Source: Actinobacteria bacterium UBA4426
Lineage (GTDB): Bacteria; Actinomycetota; Actinomycetes; S36-B12
Reading direction: 5' to 3'
Assembly (NCBI GenBank): GCA_002390705.1
Contig: DGQA01000007.1
Span: 1 to 64,000 of the forward strand
Length of the DNA stretch: 64,000 nucleotides
Position numbers and translations under genes: made by a program. The notes under the pieces are model-generated. The model had not been told where the DNA came from. It made no database searches and saw nothing but the letters and a program-made list of their open reading frames with translations. Shown piece after piece: positions 40,066-49,021 of the stretch; positions within the stretch are counted from its first letter, which is position 1; every line of letters starts with the position of its first letter.

Positions 40066-40358
40066 TGGAACTCATCCTCCAGATCGCCAAAGTCATCATC
40101 TTCGGCGACTGTTTCGACGCTGGTTATCGGCCATTCAGGAAGAGAAGTTTTTGCTACGGCCTGAACGAACTTCTCGAGAGCGATTTCAGCCGCAATGTCA
40201 GAGATGTCAGCTTCCACAACAATTTGGGCGCCGTAACCCATGGTGCCGTAGCCTGAAGCAATCCCCTCTAGCGTTGCGACGGCGTCAGCAAGATCCACTA
40301 CCTCTTCGAGGGTGACCTCCCGATCGCCCTCTGCTTGGATCGACACACTAAATCTCAC
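40062..40358 (-). CDS. Hypothetical protein, 98 residues
   Basis: Not recognised. A small acidic alpha/beta protein that begins 'MRFSVSIQAEGDREVTLEEVVDLADAVATLEGIA' and ends with an acidic tail 'EDDDFGDLEDEF'. Tight spacing (two bases after the VWA gene, four-base overlap with the next) shows it belongs to the same operon. No membrane segment. Confidence 0.6.
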   Translation of the reverse strand: MRFSVSIQAEGDREVTLEEVVDLADAVATLEGIASGYGTMGYGAQIVVEADISDIAAEIALEKFVQAVAKTSLPEWPITSVETVAEDDDFGDLEDEFQ

Positions 40359-40360
40359 TT

Positions 40361-41494
40361 TTACCCCACTTTCGCTAGCCGGTCGGCCAATCGCTCTAGG
40401 CTAGCCAAATTATGACCTGAATGCACCTCATCGATATACGGGTCCGCCACGATCATTCCTATGGAACTCGGGACGAAATCCACCGCGTCTCCCTTGTGGG
40501 GATTCACCCAAATAACGCGGTGGGCAATTCTGGAGAGGCTCTCCATGGAATCTGAGAGAGCAGCTGGTTCTCCTCGATCAAGGCCGTCCGAACAAATGAC
40601 AACTATGGCGCCACGGCCTAGTCGTGATCGCCGCGACTCGCGGGTGAACTGCCGCAGTGAGTCTCCGATCCGCGTTCCACCATCCCAATCAAGAACTGCT
40701 TCTCCAGCGAGTCGCATTGCCTCGTCCGCATTGCGACGATCTAGGGAACGAGTGATCCGAGTCAAGCGAGTGCCAAAACAAAAAACATCTACTTTGGCAT
40801 TTGCACGGCGTGCACAATACGCAAACTGTAAAAGGTTGCGGGAGTAATCGGCCATCGACCCTGAAACATCTAAAATGAAGACAAGAGGGCGTAACTTGAG
40901 TTTGCGCTTCTTGAAGGCCAGAGCCCGAGGTTCGCCCAGATTGCGCATGGTCTCTCGCACCATACGCCGAAGGTCTAGTCGAGCTGCTTTTTTGCTGCGA
41001 GTGGATCGGTGGGTCCTGCGTTGCGGGGGAGTGACACGAAAGCGGGAAATAAGTTTTCGCACCCGCCTAATTTCTTCCTCGGAGCAGTCGGCGAATGCTT
41101 TGAGACGGTGAACCTCCGATGTGCTGGCAAGGTAGCCCAGTTTCACTTCGTCTGGACTAATCTCACCCGGTAAACCCTGTTCTGTATTGGGTATCTCTAG
41201 GGTTGCTCCAGCCGTGGACGAGGCCCGCAGAGTGCGTTTGCGCTCGTCGACAGCTGTTTCATGTATGTCAAGAAAATACTGTTGAAAGATGACGTTATAG
41301 ATGGGCACATGATCATTGCGACGCACCAATGTCGCTCGGCCCGCCCAATACACGTTCATGAGGTCCGTGATGTCCAGATGTGACACCCCTGAGCAGAAGG
41401 TCAAAATGTCATCGGACCCGATCGATAAGCCTGCCTGTCGAAGTGTCTGACCAAACCCCACTAGCAGTTCATCGAACCCGCTAAGAGATGACAT
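40361..41494 (-). CDS. coxE: CoxE-type VWA-domain protein (pair 1)
   Basis: 377 residues. The N-terminal CoxE region (about 1-190) contains a basic stretch 'RVTPPQRRTHRSTRSKKAARLDLRRMVR'. The VWA domain starts near residue 203 with a MIDAS motif Asp209-x-Ser211-x-Ser213 (ILDVSGSM). With its MoxR ATPase partner it should act in post-translational assembly of the Mo-Cu centre. ATG 41494 overlaps the MoxR stop; an upstream in-frame ATG at 41521 lies deeper in moxR and is less likely. Confidence 0.88.
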   Translation of the reverse strand: MSSLSGFDELLVGFGQTLRQAGLSIGSDDILTFCSGVSHLDITDLMNVYWAGRATLVRRNDHVPIYNVIFQQYFLDIHETAVDERKRTLRASSTAGATLEIPNTEQGLPGEISPDEVKLGYLASTSEVHRLKAFADCSEEEIRRVRKLISRFRVTPPQRRTHRSTRSKKAARLDLRRMVRETMRNLGEPRALAFKKRKLKLRPLVFILDVSGSMADYSRNLLQFAYCARRANAKVDVFCFGTRLTRITRSLDRRNADEAMRLAGEAVLDWDGGTRIGDSLRQFTRESRRSRLGRGAIVVICSDGLDRGEPAALSDSMESLSRIAHRVIWVNPHKGDAVDFVPSSIGMIVADPYIDEVHSGHNLASLERLADRLAKVG

Positions 41495-42341
41495 CCTGAA
41501 TATTTCGAGAGGCGTATTCAAGGTCGTCGCGATCTTTTACCACGGCGCCGAGCGTGTCTAGTGCTATTTCAGCGGTGAGTGAGTTGGAGCCAAGTGCTGA
41601 CACACTTTCGGTCCAATCGATGGTTTCGGCGACACCGGGAAGCTTCTCCAGATCCATGGCGCGAAGCCGATTTACCGCACCCACGACTTGATTCGCTAAT
41701 GCGCCACCCACTTCGGGGAGTCTCGAACGCACGATTTCTACCTCCCGGTCGCTTTCGGGAAAACCGATCCAGGTGTACAAGCAGCGCCTCTTGAGAGCGT
41801 CATGAAGTTCTCGAGTTCGGTTTGACGTGAGAATCACAATTGGACGCGATTGTGCCTTAATCGTTCCCACCTCGGGAATTGTTACCTGGTAGTCACCCAA
41901 CAGCTCGAGCAGAAACGCTTCAAATTCGTCGTCGGCGCGGTCGACCTCATCAATGAGTAGGACGCATTGGTCTCCAGCGCGGACGGCTTGCAATAGAGGC
42001 CGTTCGAGCAGAAAGCGCGGACCGAAAAGTTGGTCATCTGAGGCCTCTTCCGATCCTAGGGAGCGAACGAAAAGCATCTGGCGCGCGTAGTCCCACTCGT
42101 AGAGTGCCTGATGCATGTCGATGCCCTCGTAGCACTGCAGGCGAATGAGTTCACGACCAAGCATGGTTGACACGGTCCGGGCCAGCTCGGTTTTCCCGAC
42201 GCCAACCTCACCTTCAAGTAGTAGCGGCTTGCCGAGTTTGAGAGCAAGTAGCAGGGCTGTGCTGAGCCCACGGTCAGCGATGTACTTGTGCTCCCCCAAG
42301 GATTCGGTGAGTTCGGGGACGGTGAGTTGATCAAAGGGCAT
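41481..42341 (-). CDS. coxD: CoxD-type MoxR AAA+ ATPase (pair 1)
   Basis: 286 residues. Walker A GEVGVGKT at 44-51, Walker B 'CVLLIDEVDRADDEFEAFL', sensor 1 'IVILTSNRTRELHDALKRRC'. In Oligotropha, CoxD is an AAA+ protein needed for cytoplasmic maturation of the [CuSMoO2] cluster, working with the VWA protein CoxE. The gene overlaps its VWA partner by 14 bases. A second, similar pair lies divergently 430 bases away. Confidence 0.9.
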   Translation of the reverse strand: MPFDQLTVPELTESLGEHKYIADRGLSTALLLALKLGKPLLLEGEVGVGKTELARTVSTMLGRELIRLQCYEGIDMHQALYEWDYARQMLFVRSLGSEEASDDQLFGPRFLLERPLLQAVRAGDQCVLLIDEVDRADDEFEAFLLELLGDYQVTIPEVGTIKAQSRPIVILTSNRTRELHDALKRRCLYTWIGFPESDREVEIVRSRLPEVGGALANQVVGAVNRLRAMDLEKLPGVAETIDWTESVSALGSNSLTAEIALDTLGAVVKDRDDLEYASRNIQDVIS

Positions 42342-42346
42342 CGAGA

Positions 42347-42595
42347 TTAGTCCGCTTTGCCCATAACCAGATCGGCCAATGAGGCCCCACTTAATTTGCC
42401 TTCACGCGCCAATTTACTGCGCCATGCTGTACCTAAGTCCACTCCGTCTTCGGCGAACCCATCGAAGGAAACGTCCTTCATGTTTCGGCAGACCTTATTT
42501 GGGCTGCATTCTTCATCGAGGCCAGTCTCTAGTCCGGGAGTTCCCTGCCAGATTGTGCGAAGCGTCTCTGCGGCTTGATCGCTTTCCTGTGACAT
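42347..42595 (-). CDS. Small hypothetical protein before coxD (pair 1)
   Basis: 82 residues, not recognised. Two cysteines sit in 'EECSPNKVCRNMKD', and the C-terminal part 'GTAWRSKLAREGKLSGASLADLVMGKAD' is helical. ATG 42595 has AGGAG eight bases upstream. It is the first gene of the minus-strand operon, five bases before the MoxR gene, and so probably another maturation factor; a metal-handling role for the cysteines is only a guess. Confidence 0.6.
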   Translation of the reverse strand: MSQESDQAAETLRTIWQGTPGLETGLDEECSPNKVCRNMKDVSFDGFAEDGVDLGTAWRSKLAREGKLSGASLADLVMGKAD

Positions 42596-42759
42596 CGCTA
42601 CACTCCTAAATTGTCCTTGAGGTGTATGGAGAGTATCAGGAAAGACGAGACACCGCAGATAGACCTATACGTGGATGGCGGGACCTTCTATTCGGGGAAC
42701 CCCTAAGACAGCGACGCTGAGGGATACAGAAAGTGGGGTGCAGATGCCCAAAAACTCGC

Positions 42760-42765
42760 TAGCGT
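42760..42765 (+). promoter_or_regulatory. Leaderless-type -10 box of the second coxD operon
   Basis: TAGCGT lies seven bases before GTG 42773 with no Shine-Dalgarno. The space 42596-42759 is the divergent control region of the two MoxR-VWA operons; I see no further motif in it. Confidence 0.45.
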
Positions 42766-42772
42766 GTGACCT

Positions 42773-43657
42773 GTGAGTTCCGCAAGCGAGATCGAGTCGC
42801 CCCAGCAGTTGGTCCAAGAATTGGCGAAAGCTGACTACTTGGCTGACCCGGGGCTGGCAACCGCGCTGTTTTGCGCGCTCCGTTTGCCCCAGCCCCTGCT
42901 CCTGGAAGGTGAAGCAGGTGTGGGCAAAACCCAAGCCGCCAAAGCCCTCGCACAACTGCTCAACACCCCGTTGATTCGGTTGCAGTGCTTTGAGGGGATC
43001 GATGCATCCGAGGCACTTTATGAATGGAACTACCCGAGACAATTATTGAGCATTCGAATGGCGGAGTCCCGAGGTACATCGATTGAGGAAAGTTCACTAT
43101 TCAGTCGTGAGTTCCTGATTGAACGACCACTGTTGCAAGCATTGGAACACGTGGGGCCAAACCCAGCCGTACTGTTGATTGACGAAGTCGACCGGGCGGA
43201 CGAGGAATTTGAAGCATTTCTTTTCGAGATGCTGGCCGAATCAACCGTCAGTGTTCCTGAGCTAGGCACCCTGACGGCACAACAAAAACCTATCGTTATT
43301 TTGACTTCGAATCGGACTCGAGATTTGCACGATGCACTCAAGCGGCGTTGTTTGTATCACTGGATTGATTATCCAAGCTTGGAACATGCAACGCAGATTG
43401 TTAAATTGCGGGCGCCGGAGGCAAGTAAGGATCTAGCCGAGCAGGTTGCAGCGGCAGTGTCACGCATTCGGACTCTCGACATGCAGAAGCCGCCAGGGGT
43501 CGCCGAAGCAATTGACTGGGTGAACGCGGCAATGCTTCTTGGGGTGAGCACACTTGATGCCAGTGGCACAGAGCAAACCCTTGGATCGGTATTGAAATAC
43601 CGTGACGACCAAGAACTGGCTCGTGAGCAAGGCTTGGCCTGGATAGCCGGTGAATGA
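42773..43657 (+). CDS. coxD: CoxD-type MoxR AAA+ ATPase (pair 2)
   Basis: 294 residues. Walker A GEAGVGKT at 46-53, Walker B 'AVLLIDEVDRADEEFEAFLFEML', sensor 'IVILTSNRTRDLHDALKRRC'. It is closely similar to pair-1 CoxD throughout, including 'LIRLQC(Y/F)EGID', so the two arose by duplication. Which one serves CoxL cannot be told from sequence. GTG start is supported by the -10 box. It overlaps the VWA gene by eight bases. Confidence 0.9.
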   Translation: MSSASEIESPQQLVQELAKADYLADPGLATALFCALRLPQPLLLEGEAGVGKTQAAKALAQLLNTPLIRLQCFEGIDASEALYEWNYPRQLLSIRMAESRGTSIEESSLFSREFLIERPLLQALEHVGPNPAVLLIDEVDRADEEFEAFLFEMLAESTVSVPELGTLTAQQKPIVILTSNRTRDLHDALKRRCLYHWIDYPSLEHATQIVKLRAPEASKDLAEQVAAAVSRIRTLDMQKPPGVAEAIDWVNAAMLLGVSTLDASGTEQTLGSVLKYRDDQELAREQGLAWIAGE

Positions 43658-44852
43658 TTCACCGTTAGCGCAGATTTGTGCAGCATTCGGGCATCTGCTG
43701 CACCGGGCGGGAATCCCCGTAACACCGGAGCGCAGTGTCAGATTCGCCAGTGTCATTGAATTGGCCCAACCCACACACATTGATGATCTGTATTGGTTGG
43801 CAAGGGTTACTTTGCTAAGTGACATCAGGCAAGTGGAATCATTTGATCGAATTTTTCAACAGGTTTTTCGCGGGATTTTTGACTTCGCCGATTTCCGTGG
43901 CGAATTAAATGATTCAGCGCCGCTGTCTGCAGTTCCTGCGGGGGAGCAAAGCCGCGGCGAAGCTGAAAAGTCAGGCGAAAGCGAGTCGAATCCTCGGGGA
44001 ACCAGTGCAACTCCTGGTGCGCCGAGTAGTGACCAAGAAGATGAAAGCGAAATCAGCGTCCTCGCGGCTATGAGCGTCCAAGAGCGGGTCAACGAGCGCG
44101 ATTTTTCTACATTAACTCCCGACGAACTCGCACTTATCCGCCACTTGGTGGATCAATTGCCATTGGTGCCTCCCTCGCGAACTCGCCGGAGAACTCAGCG
44201 GGCACGCAAAGGCAACCAACTGGACCTGCGAGCGACCCTTCGCGCATCCCATCGGACTGGTGGTGACCCGATCCGCCTGATCAAGAGATCCCGTACGACA
44301 AAACTTCGTCGGGTCGTGTTGATTGCTGATGTATCGGGGTCCATGGAGCCCTATGCGCGGATCTATTTGCACCTGATGAGAGGCGCAGTACAGGCATTAG
44401 GTGCCGAAGCGTTTGTTTTCGCGACCCACCTGACCAGACTCACCCGACCGCTTGCCACTTCACAACCTGACGTGGCATACAAAAAAGCAGCAGATGCCGC
44501 AACAGACTGGTCGGGTGGGACCCGCATTGGTCCATCGATAAAGACCTTTATTGATGATTTTGGCCGACGTGGAATTGCCCGCGGTGCGGTGGTGGTGATT
44601 GTTTCTGACGGTTGGGAAATTGAGGATCCGGAAATTCTTACAACCCACATGGCTCGACTCTCCCGACTTTCCCACCACATCATTTGGGTCAATCCGCGCA
44701 AAGCCGTTGCCTCCTACCGCCCGCTCGTTGGTGGGATGGCTGCCGCGCTGCCGCATGTTGACACATTCGTCTCCGGACACTCGATGAATGCGCTCAATGA
44801 AGTGATGGCTGCGATTGCTGGCGCCTCAGAGCGTAGAGTTGACGCATGCTGA
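43650..44852 (+). CDS. coxE: CoxE-type VWA-domain protein (pair 2)
   Basis: 400 residues. N-terminal CoxE region, a Ser/Glu/Gly-rich linker (about 88-135) absent from pair 1, a basic stretch 'PPSRTRRRTQRARKGNQLDLRATLR', then a VWA domain with MIDAS Asp227-x-Ser229-x-Ser231 (IADVSGSM). It probably partners the preceding MoxR. It overlaps moeA by seven bases, tying this pair to molybdenum insertion. Confidence 0.88.
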   Translation: MNDSPLAQICAAFGHLLHRAGIPVTPERSVRFASVIELAQPTHIDDLYWLARVTLLSDIRQVESFDRIFQQVFRGIFDFADFRGELNDSAPLSAVPAGEQSRGEAEKSGESESNPRGTSATPGAPSSDQEDESEISVLAAMSVQERVNERDFSTLTPDELALIRHLVDQLPLVPPSRTRRRTQRARKGNQLDLRATLRASHRTGGDPIRLIKRSRTTKLRRVVLIADVSGSMEPYARIYLHLMRGAVQALGAEAFVFATHLTRLTRPLATSQPDVAYKKAADAATDWSGGTRIGPSIKTFIDDFGRRGIARGAVVVIVSDGWEIEDPEILTTHMARLSRLSHHIIWVNPRKAVASYRPLVGGMAAALPHVDTFVSGHSMNALNEVMAAIAGASERRVDAC

Positions 44853-46063
44853 CGGTGGCGCAATACCTCAACCTGGTCTTGGACAGTGTGACAGAGCTGC
44901 CACCCATGGAGTTACCAATCTCTGAGGTAAATGGGTGCGTTCTCGCTGAAGATATTTACGCGCGCTGGCCATTGCCCTCATTTAATAACTCGTCGATGGA
45001 CGGATACGCGGTAATCTCAGCGGATCTGGTGGATGCAAGTGAAAGTTCTCCGGTAATCCTTCCCGTGGTCGACGACATTCCAGCCGGATTCAAGTCCTTA
45101 GAAACATTGCACAGCGGCCAGGCAATTCGAATCATGACGGGCGCCCCCATGCCGGCTGGAGCGGACAGCGTGATTCCTATCGAAAGCACTGACGGGGGGA
45201 GTGAAAGCGTTCAGATCCGGGCATCAATTGACCTGGGGAGCTGCATTAGGCACGAAGGCGAGGACGTGAAGGCCGGCGACTTGGTCCTTGGGAAAGGCAC
45301 CTTTATTGGGCCGCGGCAGATCGCGCTCATTGCTGCGGTCGGGCACGGATCTATTTCTGTGGTTCCCAAACCTCGGGTCGCGGTCCTTGCGACCGGTAGT
45401 GAATTAGTCGAACCGGGGACGGAACTTAAATTTGGTTTGATCTCAGACTCAAATAGTTTCTTGATTACTGCGGCGGCAAATGACAGTGGGGCTGATGCAT
45501 ATCGCCTTCCACCCGCACAAGACGATGAAGATAAGTTGATTCACATCTTGGAGGATCAAGTCCACCGGGCAGATCTAATCGTCACTACCGGTGGGGTCAG
45601 CATGGGTGCTTATGACCCGGTGAAGGCAGCTTTTCTGAAATTGGGGACTGCTGAGTTTCATAAAGTTGCCATGCAACCCGGTATGCCCCAAGGCTTCGGA
45701 AGCGTTGGAGATTTAGCTATCCCGATTATCACGCTGCCGGGTAATCCGGTGAGCGCCTATATTTCTTTTGAAACATTTATTCGACCAGCAATTCGCAAAA
45801 TGCGCGGGTTAGGCACACTTCAGCGCCCACTACAATCAGCGACCATAAGAGGTGAACTGAACTCCCCTGTTGACAAGGTTCAGTTTGCGCGAGCGCGATT
45901 TATCGAAGGGGGTCAGGTTGAGCCGGTGGGGACCGGACAAGGCTCACACGTTCTTGGTGGGTTGGCGCAGGCCGATGCCCTCATCGTTATTCCCATGGGT
46001 GTCGACAGAATTGCCAGTGGAGACGAAGTACGGGTTATCAATGTGACGGGCGGTTTAGCGTGA
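44846..46063 (+). CDS. moeA: Molybdopterin molybdotransferase MoeA
   Basis: 405 residues. It inserts molybdate into adenylated molybdopterin. Motifs: 'SSMDGYAV' near residue 51, 'IMTGAPMPAGADSVIPIE', 'VAVLATGSELVEPG', 'TTGGVSMGAYDPVKAAF' and 'PGNPVSAYISFETFI'. It is followed by moaC and mogA in one operon. The MoeA homologue Glp, normally beside galU-rimJ in Actinobacteria, is absent there, so this may be the only family member nearby. Confidence 0.94.
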   Translation: MLTVAQYLNLVLDSVTELPPMELPISEVNGCVLAEDIYARWPLPSFNNSSMDGYAVISADLVDASESSPVILPVVDDIPAGFKSLETLHSGQAIRIMTGAPMPAGADSVIPIESTDGGSESVQIRASIDLGSCIRHEGEDVKAGDLVLGKGTFIGPRQIALIAAVGHGSISVVPKPRVAVLATGSELVEPGTELKFGLISDSNSFLITAAANDSGADAYRLPPAQDDEDKLIHILEDQVHRADLIVTTGGVSMGAYDPVKAAFLKLGTAEFHKVAMQPGMPQGFGSVGDLAIPIITLPGNPVSAYISFETFIRPAIRKMRGLGTLQRPLQSATIRGELNSPVDKVQFARARFIEGGQVEPVGTGQGSHVLGGLAQADALIVIPMGVDRIASGDEVRVINVTGGLA

Positions 46064-46539
46064 GTGCATTCCCGCATCTGAATGAACAAGGCGACGCCCA
46101 TATGGTGGATGTCACGGCTAAAAGCGTTACCGAAAGAGCAGCAACTGCCCGGTCCCGCATCTCGCTGAGCACTGAGGTAATCGGTCGGTTGAATGCTGGC
46201 GATATGCCTAAAGGTGATGCACTCGCGGTTGCCCGCATCGCGGCCATTTCGGCCACCAAAAAAACAAGTGACCTGATCCCGTTATGTCACCCACTGGCAA
46301 TTCATGGAGTGGACGTCAGCGTGGAACTTGATCAGACCGGTGCCGAGATCACGGTGACCGTGAAGACCGCTGACCGAACCGGTGTCGAGATGGAAGCGCT
46401 CACCGCGGCGTCGGTGGGGGCCCTCACGTTAATCGACATGGTCAAGGGGCTTGATCGATTAGCGCGCATTGAATTCGTGGAATTGCTGGAGAAAAAAGGT
46501 GGACGCTCAGGCCACTGGATTCGCAGTGAGCATGAGTAA
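46060..46539 (+). CDS. moaC: Cyclic pyranopterin monophosphate synthase MoaC
   Basis: 159 residues. It converts 3',8-cyclo-GTP to cPMP after MoaA. Family motifs: 'MVDVTAKSVTERAATA', 'LIPLCHPLAIHGVDV', 'DRTGVEMEALTAASVGALTLIDMVKG' and 'KKGGRSG'. GTG 46060 overlaps the moeA stop. Its last eight bases overlap mogA. Confidence 0.95.
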   Translation: MSAFPHLNEQGDAHMVDVTAKSVTERAATARSRISLSTEVIGRLNAGDMPKGDALAVARIAAISATKKTSDLIPLCHPLAIHGVDVSVELDQTGAEITVTVKTADRTGVEMEALTAASVGALTLIDMVKGLDRLARIEFVELLEKKGGRSGHWIRSEHE

Positions 46540-47011
46540 ATTCACCGCACAGGTGATTACGGTGTCAACCCGGGGGTCCCAAGGCATCCGCGCTGATACA
46601 TCCGGTGAAATCCTGATGGCGGCATTGACACACTTGGGGCTCACGTGTTCACCCACAGTGATAATCCCCGACGGGCCTGAAGTCGCGACGCAGATTAGCC
46701 TCGCCGCCGAAACGGGGCACTCCCTTGTTATTACAACCGGTGGGACTGGAATTTCACCGACTGATCGCACCCCAGAGTTCACTCGAAAGGTGATTGACCG
46801 TGAAGTACCGGGGATTGCCGAGGCAATCCGTGCATATGGGCGCGGGAATGGAATCGCTACCGCAGCACTTTCCCGAGGGATTGCCGGGCAATTGGGCGAT
46901 TCTTTGGTGGTGAATGTCCCTGGCTCGCCCGGTGGTGCAAAAGATGCCGCGGCAGTTCTTGGGGAAATTGTGATCCATGCCCTTGAACAAATTACCGGGT
47001 CCGATCATTAA
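46532..47011 (+). CDS. mogA: Molybdopterin adenylyltransferase, MogA/MoaB family
   Basis: 159 residues. It adenylates molybdopterin so that MoeA can add molybdenum. 'VITVSTRGSQGIRADTSGEIL', 'VITTGGTGISPTDRTPEFT' and 'VNVPGSPGGAKDAA' are family hallmarks. ATG 46532 lies inside the end of moaC; the frame is open further up but homology begins at MSKFTAQV. With moaA, moaC, moaD, moaE, moeA and mocA, nearly the whole cofactor pathway is in the island. It converges on ppa. Confidence 0.92.
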   Translation: MSKFTAQVITVSTRGSQGIRADTSGEILMAALTHLGLTCSPTVIIPDGPEVATQISLAAETGHSLVITTGGTGISPTDRTPEFTRKVIDREVPGIAEAIRAYGRGNGIATAALSRGIAGQLGDSLVVNVPGSPGGAKDAAAVLGEIVIHALEQITGSDH

Positions 47012-47121
47012 AGCTCCAAATAAGTCATCCAGTTTTCTGATTTTCGGCGCCGTTAATTGCAGATGGTCAAAAATCGCTCGGGTGCTCGGACGATTTAGCA
47101 GGGGATCTACGAAAGCTTAAA

Positions 47122-47145
47122 ACTGACAAGATCTACAAGGTCAGT
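47122..47145 (-). terminator. Weak hairpin at the end of ppa
   Basis: ACTGAC / GTCAGT stem with a 12-base loop overlaps the ppa stop and is followed on the minus strand by TTTAAGCTTT. The convergent space 47012-47121 has no stronger terminator. Confidence 0.3.
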
Positions 47146-47632
47146 GGGATTTTGCGCGGTCCCAGGAGCGGTGGATTTCGTCTTCGGCTTCTTTGCGACC
47201 GGTCCAGGTGGCGCCTTCAACGGACTTTCCAGGCTCAAGATCTTTGTAGACCTCAAAAAAATGTTGGATTTCAAGGCGATCAAACTCGGCGACATGATGA
47301 ATATCGCGTAGATGTTCCATGCGGGGGTCACCCGCCGGGACGCACAGCAGTTTGTCGTCACCGCCGGCTTCATCGGTCATGCGGAACATACCGACGGTTC
47401 GGCAGGAAATAACAACCCCCGGGAAGGTGGGCTCCTGCACGATCACCAGGGCGTCCAGTGGATCGCCATCAAGTCCCAGTGTGTCGTCAACAAAGCCGTA
47501 GTCGTGGGGGTAGCGGGTTGAGGTGAAGAGCATTCGGTCCAGGCGAATACGACCACTTGTGTGGTCAACCTCGTATTTATTGCGGCTTCCGCCGGGAATT
47601 TCTATCGTGACGTCAAAAATGAGAGGATCCAT
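47141..47632 (-). CDS. ppa: Inorganic pyrophosphatase (family I)
   Basis: 163 residues, normal length. It hydrolyses pyrophosphate released by biosynthesis. The family signature 'GLDGDPLDALV' with its magnesium-binding aspartates and 'RYPHDYGFVDDTL' are present, and Lys/Tyr residues of the active site follow ('FFEVYKDLEPGK'). ATG 47632 is exactly six bases from TACTGT, so the start at 47659 seen by frame extension is rejected. Divergent from dacB. Confidence 0.95.
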   Translation of the reverse strand: MDPLIFDVTIEIPGGSRNKYEVDHTSGRIRLDRMLFTSTRYPHDYGFVDDTLGLDGDPLDALVIVQEPTFPGVVISCRTVGMFRMTDEAGGDDKLLCVPAGDPRMEHLRDIHHVAEFDRLEIQHFFEVYKDLEPGKSVEGATWTGRKEAEDEIHRSWDRAKSH

Positions 47633-47638
47633 GCCTGC

Positions 47639-47644
47639 ACAGTA
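47639..47644 (-). promoter_or_regulatory. Leaderless-type -10 box of ppa
   Basis: TACTGT (minus strand) is six bases before ATG 47632. Confidence 0.5.
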
Positions 47645-47679
47645 GCCGGGCAGTGCCAATTAGAACGGTAGTGGTGACT

Positions 47680-47685
47680 TACAGT
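47680..47685 (+). promoter_or_regulatory. Leaderless-type -10 box of dacB
   Basis: TACAGT is seven bases before ATG 47693. The two divergent boxes lie 35 bases apart. Confidence 0.45.
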
Positions 47686-47692
47686 AGGGCTG

Positions 47693-49021
47693 ATGCAGAT
47701 CCAATGGGCTTCTTCGGCGCAGCGCCTTGGCGTGGCAGCAGGATTACTGAGTTTAGCATGTGGCCTTCTTGTGGCACCGGCCTCGGTGTGGGCCGCACCA
47801 CCCGCTGGCCCCGTTCCCAGCGTGTATGAGCCTTTGAGCAGTAGTGCTCCGGCACCTAGCATCACCGGCCTTGATCGCGCAATCGGAAAACTCACCCAAA
47901 CCGCGTCATTGGGGGAGTTCTCCATGCTCGTGGTTGACCCGGTGAGCGAGAAACCAGTGTTCAGCGACCAAGTGAACAAATCACGGACCCCGGCTTCGGT
48001 CAGCAAGCTGCTGACGGCAGCGGCCGCACTCAGTGCACTTGGTCCCAATACTCGTCTCGCAACTCGAGCCACACTCTCTGGATCCGACCTTTATCTGGTC
48101 GGGGGTGGAGACCCTCTTCTGCGTAAAGCTAAAGGTGAGAACTCCCTTAAGGCATTAGCGCTGGACACCATCAAGGCATTAAGAGCGCGAAAAGTGATAA
48201 ATGTCAGATTATTTTTTGACGACTCCCTGTTTACTGGTCCAACGCTTGGGCCGGGCTGGAAATCAAGTTTTCCGCAAGCGGGTATTGCTGCTCCGGTATC
48301 GGCACTGAGTGTGGGTGGTGCGCGGATAAGCCCTAGGTCGGTCGCTCGCGTATCGAATCCAGCAAAGCAGGCTGGCCGACTTTTTGCCAAGCGGCTGAAA
48401 AAAGCCGGAATTGTGGTCTTACAGGTGAAGCGCGCTCAGAGCCCGAGTGGCTCTACCCAACTTGCTTCGGTTTTTTCAGATCCGGTCAGCACAATCGTTG
48501 AAGTGATGTTGCGTGAATCAGATAATGACGCGGCCGAAGTACTTGCCCATCTGGTGGGCAAGAAGATTGTGGGAGAAGGCAGTTTCTCCGGGGGCGCTCG
48601 TGCAACCAAACGGGTCTTGAATCAGAACGGTGTCTCAACCGCAAAGTTGCAATTGTTTGACGGTAGCGGACTATCGCGGCAAAACAAAATAACGAGCACC
48701 ACGGTTGCGCAGTTACTCACTGAAATGGTCCGTGGAGACGAACCGCAATGGTCCGCAATCGCATCTGGGCTTCCCGTTGCCGGGCGCACCGGGACCCTGC
48801 AATCTCGTTTTGATACAAAAAAAACTAGGGCAGGGTCGGGCGTGGTTCGCGCCAAGACGGGTTCACTTACGGGAGTTTCGGCTTTAGCGGGAACAGTCTT
48901 AGATAGAAGTGGCCGCCTTCTTGTTTTTGTCATGATGGGCAACAAGGTCGGATCGAATGCTAACGCCCGAAATTCGATGGATTTGATTGCGGCCAAACTT
49001 GCTAAGTGCGGATGCCAGTGA
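47693..49021 (+). CDS. dacB: D-alanyl-D-alanine carboxypeptidase/endopeptidase (PBP4, peptidase S13)
   Basis: 442 residues with a signal peptide (about 1-34). Penicillin-binding motifs: SVSK with the nucleophile Ser102 and Lys105, 'RESDNDAAE' (SDN) and 'RAKTGSLTGVSAL' (KTG). It trims or cleaves peptidoglycan peptides outside the membrane. Homologues in Actinobacteria stand, as here, upstream of the zincin_2-tilS-hpt-ftsH run. It begins an operon-like chain of tightly packed genes. Confidence 0.93.
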   Translation: MQIQWASSAQRLGVAAGLLSLACGLLVAPASVWAAPPAGPVPSVYEPLSSSAPAPSITGLDRAIGKLTQTASLGEFSMLVVDPVSEKPVFSDQVNKSRTPASVSKLLTAAAALSALGPNTRLATRATLSGSDLYLVGGGDPLLRKAKGENSLKALALDTIKALRARKVINVRLFFDDSLFTGPTLGPGWKSSFPQAGIAAPVSALSVGGARISPRSVARVSNPAKQAGRLFAKRLKKAGIVVLQVKRAQSPSGSTQLASVFSDPVSTIVEVMLRESDNDAAEVLAHLVGKKIVGEGSFSGGARATKRVLNQNGVSTAKLQLFDGSGLSRQNKITSTTVAQLLTEMVRGDEPQWSAIASGLPVAGRTGTLQSRFDTKKTRAGSGVVRAKTGSLTGVSALAGTVLDRSGRLLVFVMMGNKVGSNANARNSMDLIAAKLAKCGCQ

